A stretch of 64,000 nucleotides of DNA from Myroides sp. WP-1 (GTDB lineage Bacteria; Bacteroidota; Bacteroidia; Flavobacteriales; Flavobacteriaceae): assembly GCF_014145635.1 (NCBI RefSeq), contig NZ_JACHTC010000006.1:94008-158007 (forward strand). The letters are read 5' to 3'. The notes beneath the pieces are model-generated. The model was given only the letters and a program-made list of their open reading frames with translations. It ran no database searches and was not told the origin of the DNA. Below, one piece after another: positions 53,660 through 62,018 of the stretch. Numbering within the stretch: position 1 is the first letter of the stretch; each line of letters starts with the position of its first letter. Position numbers and translations under genes: made by a program.

Positions 53660-54607
53660 TTATAAAAATTGACGACGTATTTTATCGATAATCGTTTGTG
53701 CTAATTTTTCTTTGCTTTCTATTGTCCATCCTGCTATATGAGGCGATAGTAACACTTTGTCCGATTGAATTAAGTATTGCATCGGTTGTGGGAGTGTTTC
53801 ATCAGCAAACATATGTTCAAATGAAGATTTTTCATATTCTAGCACGTCAAGTGCTGCACCTCTTACTTTTCCACTTGCTAATGCATCAACTAGATCGGCA
53901 GTTTGCACCGCTTTTCCTCGGGCTGTATTAATCAACCAAAAGGGTTTAGCCATCTGTTCGATAAACAATTGATTGATCATGTAGTAGGTATCTGGAGTTT
54001 GTGGAATATGTAAGCTCACAATATCCGCTTTTCGTTGTAATTCAACGAGTGAAACCTGTTTGGCATACTGATTTTCTAAATTGTCCTTGATATCGTGAAA
54101 GATTACCTCACAGTCAAAGCCCTGTAAGCGTTTAGCGAACGCGTTTCCCATATGACCATATCCAATGATACCGACAGTTTTTCCTTCTAGTTCAATGCCT
54201 CTATTGCCTTCTCGAATCCAAATCCCTTGACGAACTTCTTGATCTACTAGGTTTAACTTGTTAAACAAAGTGAGCAACATTCCTAAAGCATGTTCCCCCA
54301 CAGCTGTTTGATTCCCTTCTGGTGCTGCAATTAAGGCAATGCCTTTCGCTTTTGCAAATTCGCAATCAATATTTTCTAAACCTGCACCAACGCGTCCAAT
54401 GAATTTTAACTGAGTTGCTTTTTCTAGAAATGCAGCGTCGATTTTGAATCGACTTCGAATTATTAGACCTTCGTATTCGTGAATACTCGCTTCAATCGCT
54501 TCTTTACTTGAACTGTAATCTTCAATATTTTCATACCCCATGTCAGCTAATTGTGCTAACATTAACGGGTGGTTGCTATCTAAATGAAGTACTTTTTTTG
54601 TTGCCAT
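53660..54607 (-). CDS. D-2-hydroxyacid dehydrogenase (PGDH-like)
   Basis: 315 residues with the NAD site GIIGYGHMGNAFAKRL (about 144-159) and the catalytic triad Arg in NTARGKAV, Glu in DVLEYE and His in SPHIAGW. It lacks the C-terminal ACT domain of long 3-phosphoglycerate dehydrogenases. It may make 3-phosphohydroxypyruvate for serine, or act on another D-hydroxyacid. It follows mgtE after 10 bases in the rsmA-mgtE unit. Confidence 0.86.
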   Translation of the reverse strand: MATKKVLHLDSNHPLMLAQLADMGYENIEDYSSSKEAIEASIHEYEGLIIRSRFKIDAAFLEKATQLKFIGRVGAGLENIDCEFAKAKGIALIAAPEGNQTAVGEHALGMLLTLFNKLNLVDQEVRQGIWIREGNRGIELEGKTVGIIGYGHMGNAFAKRLQGFDCEVIFHDIKDNLENQYAKQVSLVELQRKADIVSLHIPQTPDTYYMINQLFIEQMAKPFWLINTARGKAVQTADLVDALASGKVRGAALDVLEYEKSSFEHMFADETLPQPMQYLIQSDKVLLSPHIAGWTIESKEKLAQTIIDKIRRQFL

Positions 54608-54617
54608 AACAGAAATT

Positions 54618-55970
54618 TTAAAACCCTAGAATTACTTTTGCGATTGAAAAGTAAATCAAAATACCAAAAATATCGTTGCTTGTTGTAATAAATGGACCTG
54701 TCGCTAAGGCAGGATCTACACCATATTTATTGAGTAAAATTGGCACAAATGTTCCAATGAGACTAGCGATGATAATTACACTAATCAGTGCAATAGAAAC
54801 AGTAACCCCAATAATGTAGTCAACACCTAATAATACGTGGCTTCCAATCATCAATAAAATAGCTAACAAAAATCCGTTGAGTAAACTCAAGGATACTTCC
54901 TTACCCAATCGTTTCCAAATTGACCCCGATATTGTATTATTAGCGAGTCCTTGTACAATAATAGCTGATGATTGTACCCCTACATTTCCCGCCATAGCAG
55001 CAATCAAAGGCGTAAAGAAGAAGAGTACACCAAATTTTTCCATAGCATCTTCAAAGCTACGCGATACATTTACTGCAACAAAACCACCAATCATCGCAAG
55101 AATTAACCAAGGAAGTCTTGCTTTGGTTAAGGTTAGGATACTGTCATTGGTATCAACGTCCTGTGAGATACCCGCTGCAAGTTGGTAATCTTTGTCAGCT
55201 TCTTCTTTAATGACATCGACAATGTCATCAATAGTAATTCGACCAACTAATCGCCCCATCTCGTCTACAACAGGAATAGCTTCTAAATCGTATTTTTGCA
55301 TGATACGCGCTACTTCCGTATCTTCCGTGTCCACTTTAACATAGTCAACTTTGGGTATGTATACATCGCTAATGTGCGTTGTCGTAGAAGAAGTTAATAA
55401 ATCTTTAAGCGATAAGCGTCCTTTTAATCGTCCTTCGTCGTCTACAACGTAGATAGAGTGTACACGAGAAACATGCTCTGCTTGTTTGCGCATTTCTTTG
55501 ACACAGGTGAGTATTGACCAATTGACATTCACTGAAACGAATTCTTTAGCCATTAATCCCCCTGCAGTATCTTCGTCATAACGCAAAAGCTCAACAATAT
55601 CTTTAGCGTGCTCTAAGTCTTCCAACTCTAATAGCACTTCTTCTTGTCTTTTTTCGGATAATTCGGCTATAATATCTGCCGCATCATCTGTGTCAAGTTC
55701 GTCTAACTCTTCTGCAATCTCTTTCGGTGAAAGACTCTTTAAGATTTTTTCTCGTAAGTCCTCATCTAAATTAAGTAATATCTCTGCAGTAACTTCACTA
55801 TCTAGTATATCGAAGATATAAATAGCTTCCTCTGAGTGAAGCTCATTCATCATCTCAGCAATATCCACGGCGTGAATATCTTTGAGAAGCTCTAATAATT
55901 CTGCTTCTCTTCCTGTAGCAATAAGCTCTTCGATTTGTAGAATAGTTTCATCACTGATTTTGAATTCCAT
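54618..55970 (-). CDS. mgtE: Magnesium transporter MgtE
   Basis: 450 residues: N-terminal helical MgtE-N domain (about 1-130), two CBS domains (about 135-255, with [24 protein letters not shown] repeats), and five membrane helices with the pore signature [12 protein letters not shown]. Acidic residues in the cytoplasmic domains act as the magnesium sensor. It overlaps the end of rsmA by 20 bases. Confidence 0.95.
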   Translation of the reverse strand: MEFKISDETILQIEELIATGREAELLELLKDIHAVDIAEMMNELHSEEAIYIFDILDSEVTAEILLNLDEDLREKILKSLSPKEIAEELDELDTDDAADIIAELSEKRQEEVLLELEDLEHAKDIVELLRYDEDTAGGLMAKEFVSVNVNWSILTCVKEMRKQAEHVSRVHSIYVVDDEGRLKGRLSLKDLLTSSTTTHISDVYIPKVDYVKVDTEDTEVARIMQKYDLEAIPVVDEMGRLVGRITIDDIVDVIKEEADKDYQLAAGISQDVDTNDSILTLTKARLPWLILAMIGGFVAVNVSRSFEDAMEKFGVLFFFTPLIAAMAGNVGVQSSAIIVQGLANNTISGSIWKRLGKEVSLSLLNGFLLAILLMIGSHVLLGVDYIIGVTVSIALISVIIIASLIGTFVPILLNKYGVDPALATGPFITTSNDIFGILIYFSIAKVILGF

Positions 55971-56739
55971 GTACTTCTATTTTTTTTGTAAGATCAATAA
56001 ATTCTTCAACACCCAATTGTTCTGGGCGTAAGTTGAAAATAGCTTCTTCGCGAATTTCATCGGGTAAACCAAAACCTTTAAGGCTGTTTCTCAATGTTTT
56101 TCGACGTTGATTGAACGCTGTTTTTACAACAGTAAAAAACAATTTCTCATTGCAAGGTAGCGTGTAATTTTCCTTTCGACGCATGCGCATCACGCCTGAT
56201 TTGACTTTAGGAGGAGGATTAAACACATGTTCTGATACGGTAAATAGATATTCTGTATCGTAAAAGGCTTGAGTGAGAACCGAGAGAATACCATAGGTTT
56301 TACTTCCTTTTTTCTCGCATATTCGCTCTGCTACTTCTTTTTGAAACATGCCCGAAAATTCAGGGACATAATCGCGAAGTTCTAAAACGCGAAATACAAT
56401 TTGCGTGGAAATGTTGTATGGAAAGTTTCCAATCACCGCAAAAGGCTCTTGATTAAAAGCCTGAACAATGTTGAATTTTAGAAAATCCTGTGCAAAAATA
56501 TGATCGTGGAGTTTCGTGTAGTGTTTGTTTAGGTAATCAACAGATTCTGTATCAATCTCTACAACGAAAGTTTCAATGGGTTTCTCCAAAACATATTTGG
56601 TTAAGACCCCCATTCCAGGACCAATTTCTAATACTTTTTTATATCCCTCTAAGGTAAGCGTATCGGCGATGCGCTTTGCAACATTCTCGTCTGTTAAAAA
56701 GTGTTGGCCCAGGTGTTTTTTTGCTCTAACTTTGTCCAT
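55951..56739 (-). CDS. rsmA: 16S rRNA dimethyladenosine transferase
   Basis: 262 residues; methylates two adenosines near the 3' end of 16S rRNA. The SAM motif [11 protein letters not shown] (about 40-50) and the catalytic NFPYNIS are present, as is [15 protein letters not shown] at the start. It overlaps mgtE at its end and follows the DUF4286 gene by 11 bases. Confidence 0.96.
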   Translation of the reverse strand: MDKVRAKKHLGQHFLTDENVAKRIADTLTLEGYKKVLEIGPGMGVLTKYVLEKPIETFVVEIDTESVDYLNKHYTKLHDHIFAQDFLKFNIVQAFNQEPFAVIGNFPYNISTQIVFRVLELRDYVPEFSGMFQKEVAERICEKKGSKTYGILSVLTQAFYDTEYLFTVSEHVFNPPPKVKSGVMRMRRKENYTLPCNEKLFFTVVKTAFNQRRKTLRNSLKGFGLPDEIREEAIFNLRPEQLGVEEFIDLTKKIEVHGIQNQ

Positions 56740-56750
56740 TGATTCTCGGT

Positions 56751-57062
56751 TTAATGTTCGCTTATAAGTTCTAATTCTGTTTTAAACGTAAGCATCATAT
56801 CACCAAATTTCTTGCGTGATTCCGCTTCAAAATAATCGTGCTCTTCGTTGTAGAATTGCTGTAAAAGTTCAGCATTGGCCGTTTCGAATTGGATAGAATA
56901 CGTAATTCCTCCCATGTCTTCATCCACCAAGACTTTAACCATTCGAGCTTTGTCGAATTTTTTTGTGTTTAAGATGCCAGGAATATAAAATTCTTTCGTC
57001 CATGCCATCCATGCATCGTGTACACTTTCGTGAATGTTTATCGTGATATTGTAAATAATCAT
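56751..57062 (-). CDS. DUF4286 family protein
   Basis: A 103-residue ferredoxin-like alpha/beta protein ([21 protein letters not shown]) of the DUF4286 family, conserved in Bacteroidota beside rsmA. No function is known. It begins the rsmA-mgtE unit; its -7 box TATCTTTG is at 57083-57090 on the minus strand. Confidence 0.85.
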   Translation of the reverse strand: MIIYNITINIHESVHDAWMAWTKEFYIPGILNTKKFDKARMVKVLVDEDMGGITYSIQFETANAELLQQFYNEEHDYFEAESRKKFGDMMLTFKTELELISEH

Positions 57063-57082
57063 AAGTCTCTATTAGGGTTATG

Positions 57083-57090
57083 CAAAGATA
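57083..57090 (-). promoter_or_regulatory. -7 box (TATCTTTG) for the DUF4286-rsmA-mgtE unit
   Basis: A minus-strand TAnnTTTG match 20 bases before the ATG at 57062. Confidence 0.45.
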
Positions 57091-57092
57091 AA

Positions 57093-57129
57093 AAAAGCAC
57101 CAAATGTCTTTTTAGGATTTGGTGCTTTT
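57093..57129 (-). terminator. Terminator after serS
   Basis: AAAAGCACCAAAT (57093-57105) and ATTTGGTGCTTTT (57117-57129), a perfect 13-bp stem, T-run on the minus strand. Confidence 0.9.
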
Positions 57130-57155
57130 CATATGCGTGTATTTATCGTGTAAAA

Positions 57156-58427
57156 TTAATCAATAATATCAAATCCTGTGTACGGTCTTAAGACCTCAGG
57201 TATCACAATTCCTTCTGGTGTTTGATAATTTTCCAGTATTCCAGCTAATACACGTGGTAAAGCTAGTGAACTACCATTTAAGGTATGTGCCAATTGACTC
57301 TTACCTTCTTTATCTTTAAAACGCAATTTCAAGCGATTGGCTTGGAAAGTTTCAAAGTTAGAAACAGAGCTGATCTCTAACCATCTGTCTTGCGCGGTAG
57401 AGAATACTTCAAAATCATAGGTTAATGCAGAAGTGAAACCCATATCACCACCACATAATCTTAAAATTCTATAAGGTAATTTTAATTCGTGTAGTAACTC
57501 TTGCACGTGTTCTACCATACCATCTAATGCTTCATAAGAACGATCAGGGTGTTCTATTCGAACAATTTCCACTTTATCAAATTGGTGTAAGCGGTTTAAT
57601 CCTCGCACGTGCGCACCGTATGATCCTGCCTCACGACGGAAACAAGGAGTATATCCTGTACATAGAATAGGGAAGTCATTCTCTTGTAAGATCACATCTC
57701 TAAACATATTGGTGATCGGAACTTCTGCTGTTGGGATTAAGTACAAGTCGTCTACTCCGATGTGGTACATCTGCCCTTCTTTGTCTGGCAATTGACCTGT
57801 TCCAAAACCAGATGCTTCGTTGATCACATGCGGTACTTGGTATTCTCTATATCCAGCAGCGGTATTTTTATCCAAAAAGTAAGAAATTAAAGCGCGTTGT
57901 AAACGTGCCCCTTTTCCTTTGTATACGGGAAAACCAGCTCCTGTTATTTTATTTCCTAGTTCGAAATCAATTAAATCATATTTTTTTGCCAACTCCCAGT
58001 GTGGTAATGCACCTTCGTGTAAGGTCGGAATTTCTCCGTGTTGGTGAACCGTGATATTGTCATCTGCATCTTTACCCGCTGGTACAATATCCGCTGGTAT
58101 GTTGGGAATCGTATATAATTTTTCCGTAAGTGCCGCAGATACTTGATTTAACTTTTCTGTTAGTTCTTTGCTTTGCTCACGTAAATTTGATGTCTTTTCT
58201 TTGATAAGTTCTGCCTTTGCCTTTTCTCCATTTTTCATCAACTCACCAATACTTTTGGATAGCTTATTGGATTCCGCTAAGACATTGTCTAATTCAACTT
58301 GTGTTGCTCTTCTTTTCTCATCTAAAGCAAGCACTTCGTTTAGCACCTCCGTAACATCAAGATTTCTTTTTGCCAAGCCTTTAATCACTTGTTCTTGATT
58401 CTCTCTAATAAAAGCTATCTGTAACAT
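57156..58427 (-). CDS. serS: Seryl-tRNA synthetase
   Basis: 423 residues: N-terminal coiled-coil arm (about 30-100), class II core with TAEVPITNMFRD, motif 2 FRREAGSYGAHVRGLNRLHQF and motif 3 ALPRVLAGILENYQ. It charges tRNA-Ser and tRNA-Sec-like species. It has its own promoter box (58452-58459) and terminator. Confidence 0.97.
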   Translation of the reverse strand: MLQIAFIRENQEQVIKGLAKRNLDVTEVLNEVLALDEKRRATQVELDNVLAESNKLSKSIGELMKNGEKAKAELIKEKTSNLREQSKELTEKLNQVSAALTEKLYTIPNIPADIVPAGKDADDNITVHQHGEIPTLHEGALPHWELAKKYDLIDFELGNKITGAGFPVYKGKGARLQRALISYFLDKNTAAGYREYQVPHVINEASGFGTGQLPDKEGQMYHIGVDDLYLIPTAEVPITNMFRDVILQENDFPILCTGYTPCFRREAGSYGAHVRGLNRLHQFDKVEIVRIEHPDRSYEALDGMVEHVQELLHELKLPYRILRLCGGDMGFTSALTYDFEVFSTAQDRWLEISSVSNFETFQANRLKLRFKDKEGKSQLAHTLNGSSLALPRVLAGILENYQTPEGIVIPEVLRPYTGFDIID

Positions 58428-58688
58428 AGTATAAATAATAGTTTAAGATAACAAAGTTAGAAAATACTTTTTTATTATTCGTCTTTTTGTCGTTTTTCAT
58501 CTTGATTCTCGATAACAAAAAGTAAAAACAAAGAATAAATCTCACGCTATTGGATGTTTGAGCAAAATAAATGGGTAAAAAAGTACTTTTATATCAGAAT
58601 AAAATACAACAGAAAAGAAGAGTGCGTATGGAAGTACAAGCGGTGCTCAAAAGAATCAAGTCTTTCTTCCGAATACTTTCCTAAAATA
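58428..58688. other. Intergenic stretch, no gene seen
   Basis: AT-rich spacer between divergent serS and rseP, holding the serS -7 box TAACTTTG (58452-58459, minus strand). I see no convincing ORF or strong RNA hairpin. Confidence 0.5.
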
Positions 58689-58720
58689 TAGTTGATAGTT
58701 CAACTAATATTTTATTTTTG
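58689..58720 (+). promoter_or_regulatory. rseP promoter with overlapping dyad
   Basis: TTG at 58692-58694 and TATTTTTG at 58713-58720, 18 bases apart, an excellent Bacteroidota promoter. The -33 part is covered by a dyad TAGTTGA (58689-58695) and TCAACTA (58700-58706), which may bind a regulator. Confidence 0.6.
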
Positions 58721-58752
58721 CTTATTATTCAGATTTGAAACGAAATTAGACA

Positions 58753-60105
58753 ATGGAAATATTGATTAAACTTTCTCAATTCTTATTGAGCTTATCCTTT
58801 TTGATTATTCTGCACGAGTTGGGGCATTTTATTCCAGCTAAATTATTTAAAACTCGCGTAGAGAAATTCTACCTTTTCTTTGATGTTAAGTTTTCTTTGT
58901 TTAAGAAGAAAATAGGAGATACGGTGTATGGAATTGGATGGTTGCCTTTAGGAGGTTACGTGAAAATTTCGGGAATGGTTGATGAGAGTATGGATACAGA
59001 GCAAATGAAGAGTGAGCCACAACCATGGGAATTTCGTTCGAAACCAGCTTGGCAACGTTTGATCATTATGTTGGGAGGAGTTACCGTAAACTTTATCTTG
59101 GCTTTTGTTATTTATATCGGGATGACCTATGCGTATGGTGATTTGTATATTTCTAATAAGGATATGGATCACGGTGTATGGGTACAATCTCCTATCTTGC
59201 AAGAGGCAGGAATGAAGACGGGTGATAAGATTGTAGCGGTTGATGGAAAAGAAATAGATCGCTTTAACGATGTTGGTTATGCTATTATGATGGGGCATCA
59301 GGTAGAAGTGGAACGCAATGGTGTAAAAGAGCAAATTGATTTACCCGTTAATTTATTAGGGCAAATCAGTGATGGGAAGAAAGCTGGAGGACTTGTTTCT
59401 TTGCGAATTCCATTTATAGTAGTTGCTTTTAATGAAGAAGGAGATCAATCTAACGCTCAAACGCTGCAATTAAAAGATCAAGTAAAAAGTGTGAATGGGG
59501 TAAATACGCCATTTGCAGATCAAGTACAAGCCGTATTAGCTGATAATAAAGGTAAGGTTGTGCCTGCGGTAATTGAAAGAGACGGTAAAGAATTGACGGT
59601 TGATCTAAAAATTGATCAAGAGGGTAAATTGAATCTGTTCTACGCACCAATTTTAACGATAGATACCCTAGAAAAAATGGGAGTATACCACATCAGTCAG
59701 GTGAAGTATTCGTTAGGTGAATCTTTCTCTGTTGGAATTGCAAAAGGAGTTGAAAAAGTAGGAGGCTATTTTGATCAATTAAAGAAAATCGTAAAACCAG
59801 AAACAGGTGCATATAAAGGTGTAGGAGGATTCAAAGCCATTTACGATATCTTTCCTTCGGTTTGGAGTTGGGAGTATTTTTGGAATATTACTGCTTTATT
59901 ATCCATTATGTTAGGTGTGATGAACTTATTGCCTATTCCTGCATTAGATGGAGGGCATGTGATGTTTTTATTGTATGAAATGATTACGGGAAGAAAACCA
60001 AGTGATAAGTTTTTAGAAAATGCTCAAATGGTTGGTTTCTTTATACTTATAGGGTTGCTGTTGTTTGCTAATGGTAACGATATTTACAAAGCGATATTCA
60101 AGTAG
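58753..60105 (+). CDS. rseP: Site-2 protease RseP
   Basis: 450 residues, an intramembrane zinc protease. HELGH (21-25) is in the first helix and NLLPIPALDGGHV in the last part; two PDZ domains lie between (about 120-330). In E. coli RseP cuts anti-sigma factors and signal peptides; the flavobacterial substrate is not known from the sequence. Its ATG is 33 bases after the -7 box. Confidence 0.95.
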   Translation: MEILIKLSQFLLSLSFLIILHELGHFIPAKLFKTRVEKFYLFFDVKFSLFKKKIGDTVYGIGWLPLGGYVKISGMVDESMDTEQMKSEPQPWEFRSKPAWQRLIIMLGGVTVNFILAFVIYIGMTYAYGDLYISNKDMDHGVWVQSPILQEAGMKTGDKIVAVDGKEIDRFNDVGYAIMMGHQVEVERNGVKEQIDLPVNLLGQISDGKKAGGLVSLRIPFIVVAFNEEGDQSNAQTLQLKDQVKSVNGVNTPFADQVQAVLADNKGKVVPAVIERDGKELTVDLKIDQEGKLNLFYAPILTIDTLEKMGVYHISQVKYSLGESFSVGIAKGVEKVGGYFDQLKKIVKPETGAYKGVGGFKAIYDIFPSVWSWEYFWNITALLSIMLGVMNLLPIPALDGGHVMFLLYEMITGRKPSDKFLENAQMVGFFILIGLLLFANGNDIYKAIFK

Positions 60106-60181
60106 ATAAAAAATAAAGCGAATGTATTTGCAGAAATAAAAAATGATGTTATATTTGCACTGCATTTAAGGTAAGATACCT

Positions 60182-60255
60182 TCCTCCTTAGCTCAGTTGG
60201 TTAGAGCATCTGACTGTTAATCAGAGGGTCCTTGGTTCGAGCCCAAGAGGGGGAG
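60182..60255 (+). tRNA. tRNA-Asn (anticodon GTT)
   Basis: A complete cloverleaf: acceptor TCCTCCT with AGGGGGA (one G-U), D stem GCTC/GAGC, anticodon stem TCTGA/TCAGA around CTGTTAA with GTT at 60216-60218, T stem CTTGG/CCAAG with TTCGAGC loop. The discriminator is G. CCA is not encoded (CAA follows). Confidence 0.97.
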
Positions 60256-60260
60256 CAAAT

Positions 60261-60290
60261 AAAGCCTGACAAGTAATTGTCAGGCTTTTT
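60261..60290 (+). terminator. Terminator after tRNA-Asn
   Basis: AAAGCCTGACAA (60261-60272) pairs perfectly with TTGTCAGGCTTT (60277-60288), followed by T. Confidence 0.92.
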
Positions 60291-60350
60291 TGTTTTTGAA
60301 ATTTTCTGAAATAACTTTTAATGTCTCTTTTCATAGATAAAATATTTTCA

Positions 60351-60406
60351 CTTTATAGTACAAAAAAAGCTTATGTGTCTACATAAGCTTTTTTTGTACT
60401 ATAAAG
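60351..60406. terminator. Very long perfect hairpin/terminator
   Basis: A perfect 26-bp inverted repeat with a 4-base loop GTCT: left arm 60351-60376, right arm 60381-60406. The core AAAAAAAGCTTATGT works as a terminator for the minus-strand Omp28 gene. Confidence 0.85.
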
Positions 60407-60415
60407 GATATTTAA

Positions 60416-61402
60416 TTATTCTACAATTTGGTAGTCTTGTGTTGTATTTGCTTTTGCTTTTTGTGCGTTTAATACATTACCATTTTTATCTAAAATTGCA
60501 ACAACTACACTAACATTGTCTAAGTTTGCTACTGTATAAGATAAGTTTGAAGTTGTTTTAAATTCATTTGTAGTTACTGATTCTCCTGCAGCAATCGCTT
60601 CTCCTAAGAAATTGTTTGTAGCGCGTACCACTTGATTGTGGATGAAATCCATTTCCCATCTACCTTCACCTGTGTCATTTCCATATAGAGTCGATACATT
60701 GGCTTGTTGGAATTTTAGACCATCTTCAATAATGTAAACTACATATTTTAAATCTTGGTTTAGATCAGCACCAAATTTCAAACTAACTTTAACGCTTCCG
60801 TTAGTATTAGTTAAATCAGATTCTATTTTAATTCCGATTGGAGAACTATCTTGAAAAAGATTGTTTTTACTGTGGAATGTTGCAAATAAACTAGCATCGA
60901 AAACATATTGTGGTTTTCCATCTATTCTTCTTTCAGGAATAAAAGATTGGAAAGCAGTACCTTTAATAGTTGTATTTCTATTCCAAGCAACAAATGGATA
61001 ACCTGTAAGTTTTACGGCTCTAACAAGGTCTCTTATGCCTGGTAATACAAAAGGATCTCTTACTAAATTTGGATTAAAGTCATCATGTGCCGCAACAGAA
61101 ATAATTTTATCACCTAATTCAGATTTCGCTATCTCTTCTGTTGCAAAAGTTGCTAACGGACACCAAACACAACTTGCAGAAGTAATATCTTCAACTAATA
61201 TTTTTTGTACATATTGATATACAGCTGTATCACCTCCACCGTTGTCACCTCCACCGTTATCACCTCCGCCGTTGTTACCACCGCCGTTATTTCCACTACC
61301 ATTGTCTCCACCACCGTTGGAAGAACTGTCATCGCTTGAACATCCTACCATAAAAGCCATTGCTAGTACTAGGATTGCAGATTGTAAGATTTTTTTTCTC
61401 AT
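60416..61402 (-). CDS. Omp28-like surface lipoprotein with CxxC
   Basis: 328 residues. Lipobox FMVGC (Cys21) followed by SSDDSS, an acidic surface-type signal. Residues about 28-58 are a Gly/Asn-rich linker of five-residue units (GGGNN, GGGDN). The mature domain begins with VQKILVEDITSASCVWCP, a CxxC in a thioredoxin-like setting, and matches the Omp28 family of Bacteroidota. Redox or adhesion role unknown. It is divergent from tlpA-like and DUF6029 genes. Confidence 0.82.
   Translation of the reverse strand: MRKKILQSAILVLAMAFMVGCSSDDSSSNGGGDNGSGNNGGGNNGGGDNGGGDNGGGDTAVYQYVQKILVEDITSASCVWCPLATFATEEIAKSELGDKIISVAAHDDFNPNLVRDPFVLPGIRDLVRAVKLTGYPFVAWNRNTTIKGTAFQSFIPERRIDGKPQYVFDASLFATFHSKNNLFQDSSPIGIKIESDLTNTNGSVKVSLKFGADLNQDLKYVVYIIEDGLKFQQANVSTLYGNDTGEGRWEMDFIHNQVVRATNNFLGEAIAAGESVTTNEFKTTSNLSYTVANLDNVSVVVAILDKNGNVLNAQKAKANTTQDYQIVE
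61229..61320. repeat. 15-bp repeat in the Omp28 linker
   Basis: About six degenerate copies of a 15-base unit (plus strand CCACCGTTGTCACCT and variants) that code for the Gly/Asn-rich linker on the minus strand. Confidence 0.85.
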
Positions 61403-61526
61403 GTTGATTTGTTGTTAATTAATGGTTAATATTAATACAATATTACAAATAAAAAAAACATAATAAAAAGTTAAGGTTTTGTTTTTTTGCATATATTTAC
61501 TTTTTCAATATAATAAAATATTTTTT

Positions 61527-62015
61527 ATGAGAGTTTTTGTAGCATTATTGTTATTTGTTTCGTCTTTCAGTGTTATGGCACAGCAAAATACATTACCTTC
61601 AGTGGTATTGAAAGATTTAGATGGAAAAGCATTTAATATTAGTGATTTAAGTAAAGAAGAGAAGCCTGTGATTTTAAGCTTTTGGGCTACTTGGTGTGGA
61701 CCTTGTTTAAAAGAATTAGCTGCTATTAATGATGTATATGCAGACTGGCAAAAGGAAACAGGCGTAAAGTTAATTGCTGTTTCAATTGATGATGCAAAAT
61801 CGGTAAAAAGAGTAAAACCTTTAGTAAATGGGAAAGGATGGGATTATCAAGTGCTGTTGGATCAAAACCATGAACTAAAGCGTGCTATGAACGTGGTGAA
61901 TGTTCCTTTTACAGCTGTAGTCTATAAAGGTAAGGTTGTATATAAACATACTAGTTATACACCGGGAATAGAAAAAGAATTATATAAACAAGTAAAAGCA
62001 GCGATAAATAACTAG
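61527..62015 (+). CDS. TlpA-type thioredoxin-like protein
   Basis: 162 residues from ATG 61527, which gives signal peptide MRVFVALLLFVSSFSVMAQ; the upstream frame extension has no signal sense. Redox site WCGPC (Cys57, Cys60) in SFWATWCGPCLKEL. A periplasmic thiol oxidoreductase. It lies 3 bases before the DUF6029 gene, so they are coupled. Confidence 0.9.
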   Translation: MRVFVALLLFVSSFSVMAQQNTLPSVVLKDLDGKAFNISDLSKEEKPVILSFWATWCGPCLKELAAINDVYADWQKETGVKLIAVSIDDAKSVKRVKPLVNGKGWDYQVLLDQNHELKRAMNVVNVPFTAVVYKGKVVYKHTSYTPGIEKELYKQVKAAINN

Positions 62016-62018
62016 AAC

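Noticed and set aside
58629..58683. 17-codon ORF (MEVQAVLKRIKSFF...) upstream of rseP
   Set aside because: Too short and without a promoter box; no repeat or amino-acid bias that would mark a leader.
60182..60415. Integrated element at tRNA-Asn
   Set aside because: No integrase, no duplicated tRNA end and no foreign-looking genes on either side.
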